DNA from: Planctomycetaceae bacterium
Lineage (GTDB): Bacteria; Planctomycetota; Planctomycetia; Planctomycetales; Planctomycetaceae
Assembly (NCBI GenBank): GCA_021732785.1
Contig: JAKFUG010000016.1
Location: 1-34,810 of the forward strand
Direction: 5' to 3'
DNA length: 34,810 bases
This document shows positions 27,933 through 34,810 of this stretch, piece by piece (positions within the stretch are counted from its first letter, which is position 1; each line of letters opens with the position of its first letter). The notes beneath the pieces were generated by a model. The model saw only the letters and a list, made by a program, of their open reading frames with translations. It searched no databases and was not told where the DNA came from. Both the position numbers and the translations under genes were made by a program.

Positions 27933-29411
27933 ATGGATACCGCTGAACGGATGGGGCGGCACTACACCGAAGGTGCGCTGGTCAAAACCAAGATCATTGC
28001 CACCTTGGGGCCGGTATCGGAATCACCGGAACGCATTCGTGAATTGTTGACCGCCGGTGTCGATGTCTTTCGGCTCAATTTTGCCCACGGGAATTACGAA
28101 TGGTTTGATACTGCGGTCAAAACCATTCGCGCGGCAGCCGTCGAGTTAAACCGCACGGTGGGCATCCTCGGCGATCTTTCCGGGCCGAAAATCCGCCTGG
28201 GAATCTTGCCGGAAGAAGGGATGCGATGCCGCTATGGGACGGAAGTGAAGTTCGTCCGCACAGCGCAGCCGGATCACCCCGAGCATCTCACATGCACTTA
28301 CGAATCGTTGATCGACGACCTGCGTCCCGGCGACCGCGTCCTGCTGGCGGACGGATGCGTGGCCCTGCGGGTGCAATCGACCGATCCCGTTGTCGGAGAA
28401 GCGGTCTGTCTTGTGGAACAACCCGGATTGATTCGCAGCAAGCAGGGCGTGAATCTTCCCGGCGTCGCGCTCAGTACACCGGCGGTCACCGAGAAAGATC
28501 AACGCGACCTGACATGGGCGCTCGATCATCAAATTGACTTCATCGGTTTGAGTTTTGTTCGCAGTGCAGCGGACATTCAGCATCTGCATAAACTGATCGC
28601 CGATCATGGCACGAAAACCCGGCCCTGGGTGGTGGCCAAAATCGAAAAGACGGAAGCGATCGCCGATCTGGAAAACATCCTCGATGCCACCGATGCGGTG
28701 ATGGTGGCCCGCGGCGACCTGGGCGTGGAAGCCGACATCACCCGCGTGCCGACCATGCAGAAACGGATTATCCGTCTCTGTAACGAACGCCGTTTGCCGG
28801 TGATCACGGCGACTCAAATGCTCGACAGCATGCAGAAGAACGAATTGCCGACGCGGGCCGAAGTGAGCGATGTGGCCAATGCCATTCTCGACGGAACCGA
28901 CGCCGTGATGCTGTCGGGCGAAACGGCGATTGGCGATCATCCCGTAGCGGCGGTCGCCATGATGAGCCGTATTGCGCAAGATTCCGAACGCTTGCTCGAA
29001 CCGCGGCAGGGACCGGACATGCTCTCCGTTCCGCGCAGCCGAGCTTCGGCGATCACGGAAGCGATCACCGTCGGAGCCGGAGCGGCGGCGGCCAAACTCG
29101 GGGCCAATCTCATCGCCGTGGCGACATTCGGCGGGAAGACGGCGATGTCGCTGTCGCGCCAGCGGCTGTCCGTGCCCATCCTGGCGCTCACCGACCGCCC
29201 GGAAATTGCCCGCCGATTGACGCTCTGCTGGGGCGTCCTGCCGGAAGAAACCAACGCCGTCGCGCTGCCCCCCAGCGAATTGCTGGCGTATGTCGAACAC
29301 CGCGGCAAAGAATTACAGCTTCTGGAAAGCGGCAGCAAACTCGTCCTCGTCGGCAGCAGCAACTGGGCACTCAAGTGGCACGATATGCTGCTGGCCCACG
29401 TGGTTTCGTAA
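27933..29411 (+). CDS. pyk: Pyruvate kinase
   Basis: Converts phosphoenolpyruvate and ADP to pyruvate and ATP, the last step of glycolysis. The 492-residue length is normal. The ATG at 27933 is chosen because AGGA lies 5 nt upstream; other in-frame ATGs at 27927 and 27951 are possible. Visible motifs are KTKIIATLGPVSESPERI, VFRLNFAHGNY, GDLSGPKIRLGIL, the B domain (about 90-190), the catalytic VVAKIEKTEAI and MVARGDLGVE, and ITATQMLDSM. The C-terminal domain (about 370-492) is the usual allosteric one. The stop codon lies inside the long inverted repeat at 29409-29482. Confidence 0.97.
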   Translation: MDTAERMGRHYTEGALVKTKIIATLGPVSESPERIRELLTAGVDVFRLNFAHGNYEWFDTAVKTIRAAAVELNRTVGILGDLSGPKIRLGILPEEGMRCRYGTEVKFVRTAQPDHPEHLTCTYESLIDDLRPGDRVLLADGCVALRVQSTDPVVGEAVCLVEQPGLIRSKQGVNLPGVALSTPAVTEKDQRDLTWALDHQIDFIGLSFVRSAADIQHLHKLIADHGTKTRPWVVAKIEKTEAIADLENILDATDAVMVARGDLGVEADITRVPTMQKRIIRLCNERRLPVITATQMLDSMQKNELPTRAEVSDVANAILDGTDAVMLSGETAIGDHPVAAVAMMSRIAQDSERLLEPRQGPDMLSVPRSRASAITEAITVGAGAAAAKLGANLIAVATFGGKTAMSLSRQRLSVPILALTDRPEIARRLTLCWGVLPEETNAVALPPSELLAYVEHRGKELQLLESGSKLVLVGSSNWALKWHDMLLAHVVS

Positions 29412-29482
29412 CGAGCCCGAAGCGCGAGCGCCGGGTTTTTTAAGTTCGTGAGGCACCCGGCGCTCGCGCTTCGGGCTCGTTA
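29409..29482. terminator. Bidirectional terminator / REP-like perfect inverted repeat
   Basis: Two perfectly complementary 28-nt arms (29409-29436 and 29455-29482) flank an 18-nt loop beginning with TTTTT. The left arm begins with the pyk stop codon TAA and the right arm ends with the stop codon of the convergent zinc-ribbon gene, so both genes end in the same structure. The arm core AGCCCGAAGCGCGAGCGCCG is shared with 26215-26240. Confidence 0.85.
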
Positions 29483-30085
29483 GGAAACGACGGCAATGCT
29501 TCGCCAGGCGTCTTGCTGAAAGAAATCCTTCCACGATGGCGCACCAGGGGTCACTTGCGGCTGTACCGTGAGACGCAGCGCGCGACCGATCGTGCGGTGC
29601 AAGGTCCACGACCGTGAGCGGCAGGCAATTTTCACCACGTTTTCACGCGGGAAGAATGCCGCACCGGGGGCATCGAGAAAGCTTTGTCCCAAAGCCGTTC
29701 CGGTTTGCGGCAACGGCGTCCAACTCTCCAGCGGCGTATCGACCGAGCGCGCCGGATTGGTCGGTCGCCATAATGAAAACAGCGACCACGGCGATGCCGG
29801 CCGCGACATATTCGCCGGAGGCACGATCGACCCATTCGGCTGCTGAATCAGCAGCGGCCAATACAGCAGCCCCGTCGTCGTGCCCCACAGTTCGGCATGG
29901 CTCGGCAGTTTCGGGCGCTCCCACACAACATTGGCAAGACGCGCGGAGACCGTGCCGAGAAGCCGCCCCAATTCGTCCGCGGCCGGATCCGGTTCATCCA
30001 GCGCGATGACGCTTTTGCACTCGCCGCATTGCGTTCCCTGTGGGAAAACCCAAGTCCAGCAATGGTGGCACAAGACAACGCGCAT
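29480..30085 (-). CDS. Zinc-ribbon protein of unknown function
   Basis: A 201-residue protein without a signal peptide, starting at ATG 30085. The N-terminus is a four-cysteine zinc ribbon: Cys6-x2-Cys9-x10-Cys20-x2-Cys23 (CHHCWTWVFPQGTQCGEC). The rest (about 40-201) has Trp-rich segments (GTTTGLLYWPLLIQQPNG, ASPWSLFSLWRP, LESWTPLPQTG) and no recognised domain. It is divergent from the Tsr3-like gene, with 125 bp between the starts, and converges on pyk. A role in translation or nucleic-acid binding would be guesswork from the ribbon alone. Confidence 0.78.
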   Translation of the reverse strand: MRVVLCHHCWTWVFPQGTQCGECKSVIALDEPDPAADELGRLLGTVSARLANVVWERPKLPSHAELWGTTTGLLYWPLLIQQPNGSIVPPANMSRPASPWSLFSLWRPTNPARSVDTPLESWTPLPQTGTALGQSFLDAPGAAFFPRENVVKIACRSRSWTLHRTIGRALRLTVQPQVTPGAPSWKDFFQQDAWRSIAVVS

Positions 30086-30210
30086 CGGCAAAGCAGGGAA
30101 CCCGGTGTCAGCAGACGGTGACGAGAAATTCGGTCCGCTGAATTGTCGTGAAACAGGATGAAATCCGCTACCCTTCCGTGCGAACCGATTCCGTTCTCCT
30201 CAAGCGTTTC

Positions 30211-30693
30211 ATGATGAACGATTCGAATTCGATGCCTCTGCCCACGGTGATCATCGTGCATCCGAAAGAACGGAAGGCAAAGTGTACCGTCGCCTGGTTG
30301 CGCGGCGACCCGCGGTTTCAGTTTTTCAAGGGACCCCGCCGGCCGGTCGATCTTTCGGGATATGTCCGGCTGGCGATGGAAGGCCCCGAGTTGTCGGCGG
30401 CGGACGCGAACTCCGGACTGCTCGTGCTGGATGGGACCTGGAAACTCGTTGACCGCCTCGCCCCCAAGGTGCAGGAAGTCCCCCTCCGCCGTTTGCCGCC
30501 CGTTCAAACGGCCTACCCGCGCACCTCGAAAGTCAGCACCGACCCGGACGGAGGGCTCGCGACCATCGAAGCGATGTATGCCGCGCTCCGCATTCTCGGT
30601 CGCGATGTAACGGGGCTGCTCGCCCGATACCACTGGGCCGATGAGTTCCTGCGGCAGAACGAGGCGCTGTGGGATGCTCTGGAACGGCGATAA
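30211..30693 (+). CDS. Tsr3/DTW-superfamily (TDD) protein, likely RNA aminocarboxypropyltransferase
   Basis: A cytoplasmic protein of about 160 residues starting at ATG 30211 (alternatives: ATG 30214 or 30232, GTG 30148; none has a strong ribosome site). The order of motifs matches Tsr3, which transfers the aminocarboxypropyl group of SAM to small-subunit rRNA in archaea and eukaryotes. An N-terminal VHPKERKAKCTVAWL resembles the Tsr3 DPKxCT segment. PELSAADANSGLLVLDGTWK resembles the Tsr3 motif LSPAD followed by GLAVVDCSW, but with DGTW as in DTW proteins. Then come LRRLPPVQTAYPRTSK and GLATIEAMYAALRILG. Bacterial DTW proteins such as TapT modify tRNA U47, so the target here could be tRNA or rRNA. 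Superfamily membership is fairly sure; the target is inferred. Confidence 0.8.
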   Translation: MMNDSNSMPLPTVIIVHPKERKAKCTVAWLRGDPRFQFFKGPRRPVDLSGYVRLAMEGPELSAADANSGLLVLDGTWKLVDRLAPKVQEVPLRRLPPVQTAYPRTSKVSTDPDGGLATIEAMYAALRILGRDVTGLLARYHWADEFLRQNEALWDALERR

Positions 30694-30769
30694 ATCCCGC
30701 GGAATGCGTCACAAACCCACTTCAACGGGCAGGGTCATGGCCGTCGTCAGCGGGAATGACGAGATTGAA

Positions 30770-30844
30770 GCGTCGGGGCGGGGGCCCCGACCTATGGATG
30801 TGAAAACAACCTAAAATCAGAGGTCGGGGCCCCTGCCCCGACGC
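30770..30844. repeat. REP-like long inverted repeat
   Basis: Arms of 24 nt (30770-30793 and 30821-30844) pair with a single mismatch around a 27-nt AT-richer loop. The arms contain GGGGCCCCGACCT-type sequence and their own internal symmetry. It differs in sequence from the repeats at 6708 and 29409, so it is a third repeat family. It may end transcription of the Tsr3-like gene. Confidence 0.75.
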
Positions 30845-30948
30845 CTTTCGAATCCTGCTGAGCCAATTCCGGAATGGCGGAATCTGCCGAAATCCGGGCC
30901 GATTGGGGAGGCCGGACGATTTCCTCGGTTTCCGGGCCGGAGCTCATC

Positions 30949-30976
30949 TTGACGCGTTGTCTGATGTGTGGAGAAT
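30949..30976 (+). promoter_or_regulatory. Putative sigma-70-type promoter for ompH-lpx cluster
   Basis: TTGACG (30949-30954), a 16-nt spacer and GAGAAT (30971-30976). Matches are 5 of 6 at -35 and 4 of 6 at -10. It would give a leader of about 185 nt before the OmpH-like start at 31169. Confidence 0.35.
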
Positions 30977-31168
30977 ACCCGCCGCCTGGAAATCGTACCG
31001 ATGAGTTTCCCGAAAGGTGGCAACCCGTGGGGTTCCACTCCTCATGAAACATCATCATTAGCGACGGTGTCGACTCGAAGCAGGATGGATCCTGCCCGAA
31101 TCGGCACGAAACCAAATCAACGGATCCCTTCCCCTGCCTGTTCGGCCATGCAAAGGAGTGCCTCAGCC

Positions 31169-31861
31169 GTGAAGAAGTATTTGCTGTCGGCGTCGGTTGT
31201 CGCCGTGTTGTCGTGCGTGCTGTCGCTCTCCGGATCCGCCTGGGGTCAAGCACAGCCCAAAGATGGTGCCGCCCCCGCGGCGTCGACCGCTCCCCACAAG
31301 GTAGCGCTCGTCGATATGGCCTACGTCTTCAAGAACTACAAGAAATTTGAAGTTCTCCGCGAAGACCTGAAGGAAGAAATTCAGTCCAGCGAAGGCGAAG
31401 CCAAGAGCCGCGCCGAAGCCGTTCAGAATCTGCAAAAGACGATGAAAGCCCTGAACGAAGGGAGCCCCGAATTCACCGCGGCCGAGCAGAAACTCGCGAA
31501 AGCCTCGGCCGAATTCGAAGCCTTCCGTCGCCAGGCCCAGCGTGAATTCCTGAAGAAGGAATCGCAGATTTACCACCAGGTCTACACGGAAGCGTCGGAT
31601 GCCGTGGCGAAGTACGCCAAGTACTACAACTACACGCTGGTGATCCGCTTCAACCGCGAAGATCTCGACACCGAAAATGCCCAAAAGCTCATCGAAGGCA
31701 TGAACCGCCAGGTCGTATACCACCGCGAAGAAGATGACATCACGCCGTCGGTCGTCGAATTCCTGAACAAGATGTACGACCGCAAGGCCGCTGCTGCTCC
31801 GGCGACGGGAACCAAGCCGGCGACGGCCGCTGCCACCGCTCCGCGAACGGCCCCCCGTTAA
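31169..31861 (+). CDS. OmpH/Skp-family periplasmic chaperone
   Basis: Likely holds unfolded outer-membrane proteins in the periplasm before BAM insertion. The 230-residue protein starts at a GTG at 31169, decided by AAGGAG 10 nt upstream; the ATG at 31148 would overlap that site. The signal peptide is KKYLLSASVVAVLSCVLSLS, cleaved near SAWGQA. The mature protein has the OmpH opening (KVALVDMAYVFKNYKKFEVL) and a long charged coiled coil (about residues 70-150). It closes with the strand YNYTLVIRFNREDLDTEN and a Pro/Ala/Thr-rich tail. Position directly before lpxC and lpxA fits the envelope-biogenesis gene order seen in many diderm bacteria. Confidence 0.9.
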   Translation: MKKYLLSASVVAVLSCVLSLSGSAWGQAQPKDGAAPAASTAPHKVALVDMAYVFKNYKKFEVLREDLKEEIQSSEGEAKSRAEAVQNLQKTMKALNEGSPEFTAAEQKLAKASAEFEAFRRQAQREFLKKESQIYHQVYTEASDAVAKYAKYYNYTLVIRFNREDLDTENAQKLIEGMNRQVVYHREEDDITPSVVEFLNKMYDRKAAAAPATGTKPATAAATAPRTAPR

Positions 31862-31898
31862 TCGGGATCGGTCTTCGCACTGCACGAATGTCGCGGCA

Positions 31899-31940
31899 TC
31901 GACCCCGACCGCCATTGGGCCGGGGTCGAAACGCGTTTCT
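31899..31940 (+). terminator. Hairpin between ompH-like gene and lpxC
   Basis: A perfect 9-bp stem, TCGACCCCG (31899-31907) with CGGGGTCGA (31921-31929), and a 13-nt loop are followed by AACGCGTTTCTTCTG. The T-run is interrupted, so partial termination or transcript processing within the cluster is more likely than a full stop. Confidence 0.5.
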
Positions 31941-31980
31941 TCTGTCTCTCCGAATTCATCCTGATAGCGGACGTGGCGGC

Positions 31981-32871
31981 ATGACGCTTCGCCAACAACA
32001 GACGCTCGCTCGCTCTGCGACGGTCACCGGGATGGGATTTCTCACCGGCGCGGACATCACCCTGCACTTTCATCCGGCCCCCGAAAACACCGGCATCACA
32101 TTTCAACGTCTCGATCTCCCCGGCACCGAACCGATTCCCGCCACGCTCGATTTTGTCGTTCCCCGCCAACGCCGAACCGCGATCTCCAAAGGCGGTGCCA
32201 CGGTGGAAATGACCGAGCATGTGATGGCCGCCCTCGCCGGGTTGCAAATCGATAACTGCCTCGTCCAGCTCGACGGCCCCGAACCCCCCGGCGGTGATGG
32301 CAGCAGCCTGCATTGCATTCAGGCCCTGCTCGACGCCGGTCTGGTGACCCAATCCGCGGATCGTCCATTACTGGTGCTCGAACACGAATGCCGCGTCACC
32401 GGCGAGCGCGATCACAGCGTCATTTCCGCCGGACCCGTGCCCCGGCGCACACTGGTCATCACGTTTGAACTCGATTACGGCCCGCGTTCCCCCATCCGGC
32501 CGCAGATGCTCACGTTCGAGTTCTCCCCGGAACTGTTCGTCACCAATTTTTCCTTCGCGCGGACGTTCATTCTGGAATCGGAAGCCGCGGCGCTGAAGGC
32601 GCAGGGCTATGGTTCGCGAATCACCCCCGGCGACCTGCTGATCTTTGGTCCGAACGGTCCGATTGGAAACGAACTGCGGGCCTGGGACGAATGCGTCCGC
32701 CACAAAATTCTCGATTGCGTCGGTGACTTCGCACTGCTCGGATGCGATCTCCACGGTCATTTCCGTGCTTATCGTTCGGGGCATGCACTGAATCACGCGA
32801 TCTGTCGTCAAGTGGCTGCTGCCCACCGATTGATCGATGACCATTCAGATGAGGAGCGTCACGCGGCTTAA
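31981..32871 (+). CDS. lpxC: UDP-3-O-acyl-N-acetylglucosamine deacetylase LpxC
   Basis: The zinc amidase of the committed step of lipid A synthesis. The 296 residues match the family length. Zinc ligands are His80 (VEMTEHVMAALAG, with general base Glu79), His241 and Asp245 (DECVRHKILDCVGDFALLG); His268 (RSGHALNHA) is the second catalytic residue. GSRITPGDLLIFGPNGPIGN and the SFARTFILESE segment fit the substrate-binding part. The ATG at 31981 is chosen because the family-like sequence begins there. No FabZ fusion is present. Followed after 78 bp by lpxA, indicating that the organism makes lipid A. Confidence 0.95.
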   Translation: MTLRQQQTLARSATVTGMGFLTGADITLHFHPAPENTGITFQRLDLPGTEPIPATLDFVVPRQRRTAISKGGATVEMTEHVMAALAGLQIDNCLVQLDGPEPPGGDGSSLHCIQALLDAGLVTQSADRPLLVLEHECRVTGERDHSVISAGPVPRRTLVITFELDYGPRSPIRPQMLTFEFSPELFVTNFSFARTFILESEAAALKAQGYGSRITPGDLLIFGPNGPIGNELRAWDECVRHKILDCVGDFALLGCDLHGHFRAYRSGHALNHAICRQVAAAHRLIDDHSDEERHAA

Positions 32872-32949
32872 TGGCCTGGCGACTCCGCACCCGCTCCGGA
32901 ACTGCTCACCGGAGACATCGCCAGCCAGGACGGCCAGGGACGACTGAGT

Positions 32950-33798
32950 ATGACGAATCGGATTTCACCACTCTCTGATGTCCATCCGCAAGCACAACTT
33001 GCCGATGATGTGGATATCGGACCGTTCTGCGTCATTGGTCCGCACGTCACTCTTGGCAGCGGAAGTAAACTTCACAGCCATGTGACGCTGGTCGGACATA
33101 CGACGATTGGTCAACGCAATCAGTTCTGGCCGGGATGCGTGATTGGAGCCGAACCGCAGGATATCAGCTATTTCGGCGCTTCCACCGAAGTTACCATCGG
33201 TGACGGCAACACCTTTCGCGAAGGCGTGACCGTCAACCGCGGTGCCGACAAAGAAGACGGCATCACCCGCATCGGTTCCAACAATTTTCTGATGGCGAAC
33301 GCGCACGTGGCCCACAATTGTTGCGTGCAGAACAACGCCATTCTCTGCAACGGCGTGCTGCTCGGCGGCCATTCGCACGTGCAGGATTACGCGATCATTT
33401 CCGGCAATTCGGTGGTGCATCATTTCGCCACCGTGGGCACGCTGGCCTTTGTCAGCGGCGGTTGCCGGGTTCCGCAGGATGTGCCGCCGTTCATGTTGTC
33501 GGCCGGCAGCGATAACCCCGAAATTGTGACCGTCAATTTGATCGGTCTCCGTCGGCGGGGCATTCCTGAAACCACCATTCACGTGATCCGTCAGGCGTTC
33601 CGCATGCTGTATCGCGAACACCGACGGTTGAACGAAGTGCGTCAAGTTTTCGCCGATCACAATTCCGGTCCGTTGCCCAAAGAAGTCCAAACGCTCCTGG
33701 ATTTCGTGGACGCCTCGGGACGCGGAAAGAACGGCCGGGCCCGCGAAATTATTCGTACCGCACCGGCTACGGATGAGTCTCAACGGAGAGCAGCATGA
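32950..33798 (+). CDS. lpxA: Acyl-ACP-UDP-N-acetylglucosamine O-acyltransferase LpxA
   Basis: The first enzyme of lipid A synthesis, adding a hydroxyacyl chain to position 3 of UDP-GlcNAc (or of the 3-amino analogue). The 282 residues contain about ten left-handed beta-helix hexapeptide repeats (IGPFCVIGPHVTLGSGSKLH). The catalytic His122, equivalent to E. coli His125, lies in MANAHVAHNCCV. The C-terminal helical domain begins VNLIGLRRRGIPETTI. The region corresponding to E. coli 172-175 reads SGGC, so the Gly that permits a long acyl chain appears kept. The stop overlaps the next start (ATGA). Confidence 0.95.
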   Translation: MTNRISPLSDVHPQAQLADDVDIGPFCVIGPHVTLGSGSKLHSHVTLVGHTTIGQRNQFWPGCVIGAEPQDISYFGASTEVTIGDGNTFREGVTVNRGADKEDGITRIGSNNFLMANAHVAHNCCVQNNAILCNGVLLGGHSHVQDYAIISGNSVVHHFATVGTLAFVSGGCRVPQDVPPFMLSAGSDNPEIVTVNLIGLRRRGIPETTIHVIRQAFRMLYREHRRLNEVRQVFADHNSGPLPKEVQTLLDFVDASGRGKNGRAREIIRTAPATDESQRRAA

Positions 33799-34810
33799 GT
33801 CGTGTGCGCATGGCGGTCATCGGAGTCGGAGCGCTCGGTCGTCATCACGCCCGGATTCTGAAATCCATGAAGCGTGTGGAACTCGTTGCTGTCGTGGATC
33901 AACACGAAGAGCGCGGGCGGGAAGCCGCCGCCAAACATGCCACCCGCTGGGTGGCAGACTATCGCGACCTGTACGATGAAGTCGATGCGGTCTCGATCGT
34001 TGTCCCGACTGTGGCTCACGGTGATGTCGCCGGCGACTTCCTGAAACAGGGGATTCCCGTCTTCGTCGAAAAGCCGCTGGCGGACACGGTTGCCACGGCG
34101 AAAAGGCTGGTGAACCTCGCCGAACAGCAAGGCGTGGCGTTGCAGGTCGGCCATGTCGAACGGTTCAACCCGGCGTGGGAAGCCGCCCGGCCGTATTGCC
34201 TGACTCCGAAGTACATCCGTGCCGAACGCTTCAGTCCGTTCACGTTTCGCTCCACCGATATCGGCGTCGTGCTCGATATGATGGTCCACGATATCGACCT
34301 GATTTCGTCCCTCGTTGGTTGTCCCGTGCGCGATGTGCAGGCCTTTGGCGTCACGTTGATGGGCCCCTACGAAGACGCCGTGCAAGCCCGCCTGGTCTTC
34401 GAGAACGGCTGCGTGGCCGACCTTTCTGCCAGCCGCGTGAATCCGGAAGTGAAACGGACGATGCAGGTCTGGTCGCATCAGGGTTGCGTCACGATTGACA
34501 TGCAGCAGCGGACCGTTTCGCGCATGGCTCCCTCCGCGTCATTGTTAACCGGCCCGTCACCGGTTCAACTTGCGCAGCAACCGGGAGCGGATCTCGAATC
34601 GCTCAAATCGCGGGTCTTCGGTGAATTCCTGCAGACCGAAAGAATCGAAGTGCGCCCCGGCGACGCCCTCACAGCGGAACTGGCATCGTTCGCGAATTGC
34701 GTCCGGACCAAACTGCGACCGCACGTCGATGGCCAGCAAGCCCTGCAAGCGATTCAAATCGCCGACGCGATCAACCGCCGCGTCGCCGCCCACCAATGGG
34801 ACGGCCACGG
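33795..34810 (+). CDS. Gfo/Idh/MocA-family NAD(P)-dependent oxidoreductase, partial
   Basis: The first 338 residues of a sugar or nucleotide-sugar oxidoreductase; the frame is open at the window edge. It starts at ATG 33795 with GGAG upstream and overlaps the lpxA stop as ATGA. The N-terminal Rossmann fold has VIGVGALGRHHARILKSM; the family's lysine motif is FVEKPLADTV. The C-terminal domain includes VGHVERFNPAWE and the helix VLDMMVHDIDLISSLVG (likely catalytic His/Asp). Translational coupling to lpxA suggests action on an LpxA substrate. The known precedent is GnnA, which oxidises UDP-GlcNAc at C3 before amination; the partner aminotransferase GnnB would have to be outside this window. Confidence 0.9.
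   Translation, partial: MSRVRMAVIGVGALGRHHARILKSMKRVELVAVVDQHEERGREAAAKHATRWVADYRDLYDEVDAVSIVVPTVAHGDVAGDFLKQGIPVFVEKPLADTVATAKRLVNLAEQQGVALQVGHVERFNPAWEAARPYCLTPKYIRAERFSPFTFRSTDIGVVLDMMVHDIDLISSLVGCPVRDVQAFGVTLMGPYEDAVQARLVFENGCVADLSASRVNPEVKRTMQVWSHQGCVTIDMQQRTVSRMAPSASLLTGPSPVQLAQQPGADLESLKSRVFGEFLQTERIEVRPGDALTAELASFANCVRTKLRPHVDGQQALQAIQIADAINRRVAAHQWDGH

Larger units (their letters stand above)
30694..31168. other. Intergenic region upstream of the ompH-lpx cluster
   Basis: About 475 bp without a convincing gene. It contains a long inverted repeat (30770-30844) and a promoter-like sequence (30949-30976). The frame of the OmpH-like protein stays open upstream to 30968 but that part does not resemble a signal peptide or an exported protein. 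Confidence 0.6.

Noticed and set aside
1..34810. tRNA, rRNA, CRISPR arrays, toxin-antitoxin pairs, phage or defence genes
   Set aside because: I read both strands for these and saw no clear example; a tRNA/ncRNA scan (tRNAscan-SE, Infernal) would be needed to exclude small RNAs.

Overview
This is about 34.8 kb of GC-rich (roughly 60%) bacterial chromosome. The gene content points to a planctomycete: a Tad/Flp-type secretin followed by a cysteine-rich lipoprotein, several exported Gly/Pro/Tyr-rich proteins, a PQQ-like beta-propeller protein, a trypsin-like protease fused to a thioredoxin domain, an OmpH/Skp-lpxC-lpxA cluster, and long REP-like inverted repeats in intergenic gaps. The assignment rests on recognised protein families and not on rRNA. 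I see no rRNA, tRNA, CRISPR array, integrase, transposase or phage gene.

Layout. 1-3041 (minus): a CpaC-like secretin and, downstream, a cysteine-rich OmpA-like lipoprotein cut by the window edge, probably the outer-membrane part of a Tad/Flp pilus. 3469-4950: two divergent genes for small exported, low-complexity proteins, each closed by a strong terminator. 5125-9263: a PhoD-type alkaline phosphatase, a MATE exporter and an FkbM-type methyltransferase; the last two converge and overlap at their stop codons. 9320-13123: a small secreted protein divergent from mazG, then a PQQ-like propeller protein divergent from a HAD-family phosphatase. 13208-16332: the protease-thioredoxin fusion, translationally coupled to an aminoglycoside-phosphotransferase-fold kinase.

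16295-23942 (minus): a compact mdtABC-type RND efflux operon with overlapping start and stop codons, whose end overlaps the kinase gene by 38 bp. 24213-29411: an S9 prolyl-oligopeptidase-family peptidase, a pirin, a stand-alone DsbD-N-like protein and pyruvate kinase. 29480-30693: a zinc-ribbon protein and, divergent from it, a Tsr3/DTW-superfamily protein that resembles the archaeal/eukaryotic rRNA aminocarboxypropyltransferase. 31169-34810: an OmpH/Skp-like chaperone, LpxC, LpxA and a Gfo/Idh/MocA oxidoreductase (cut by the edge). The last four form an outer-membrane/lipid A module, and the oxidoreductase coupled to lpxA raises the possibility of an amide-linked (GlcN3N-type) lipid A.

The points most worth a second look are the Tsr3-like protein, the protease-thioredoxin fusion, the lpxA-coupled oxidoreductase, the cysteine-rich lipoprotein beside the secretin, a perfect 28-bp inverted repeat that contains the stop codons of two convergent genes, and palindromes upstream of phoD and of both efflux loci. 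I found no clear new multi-gene system.
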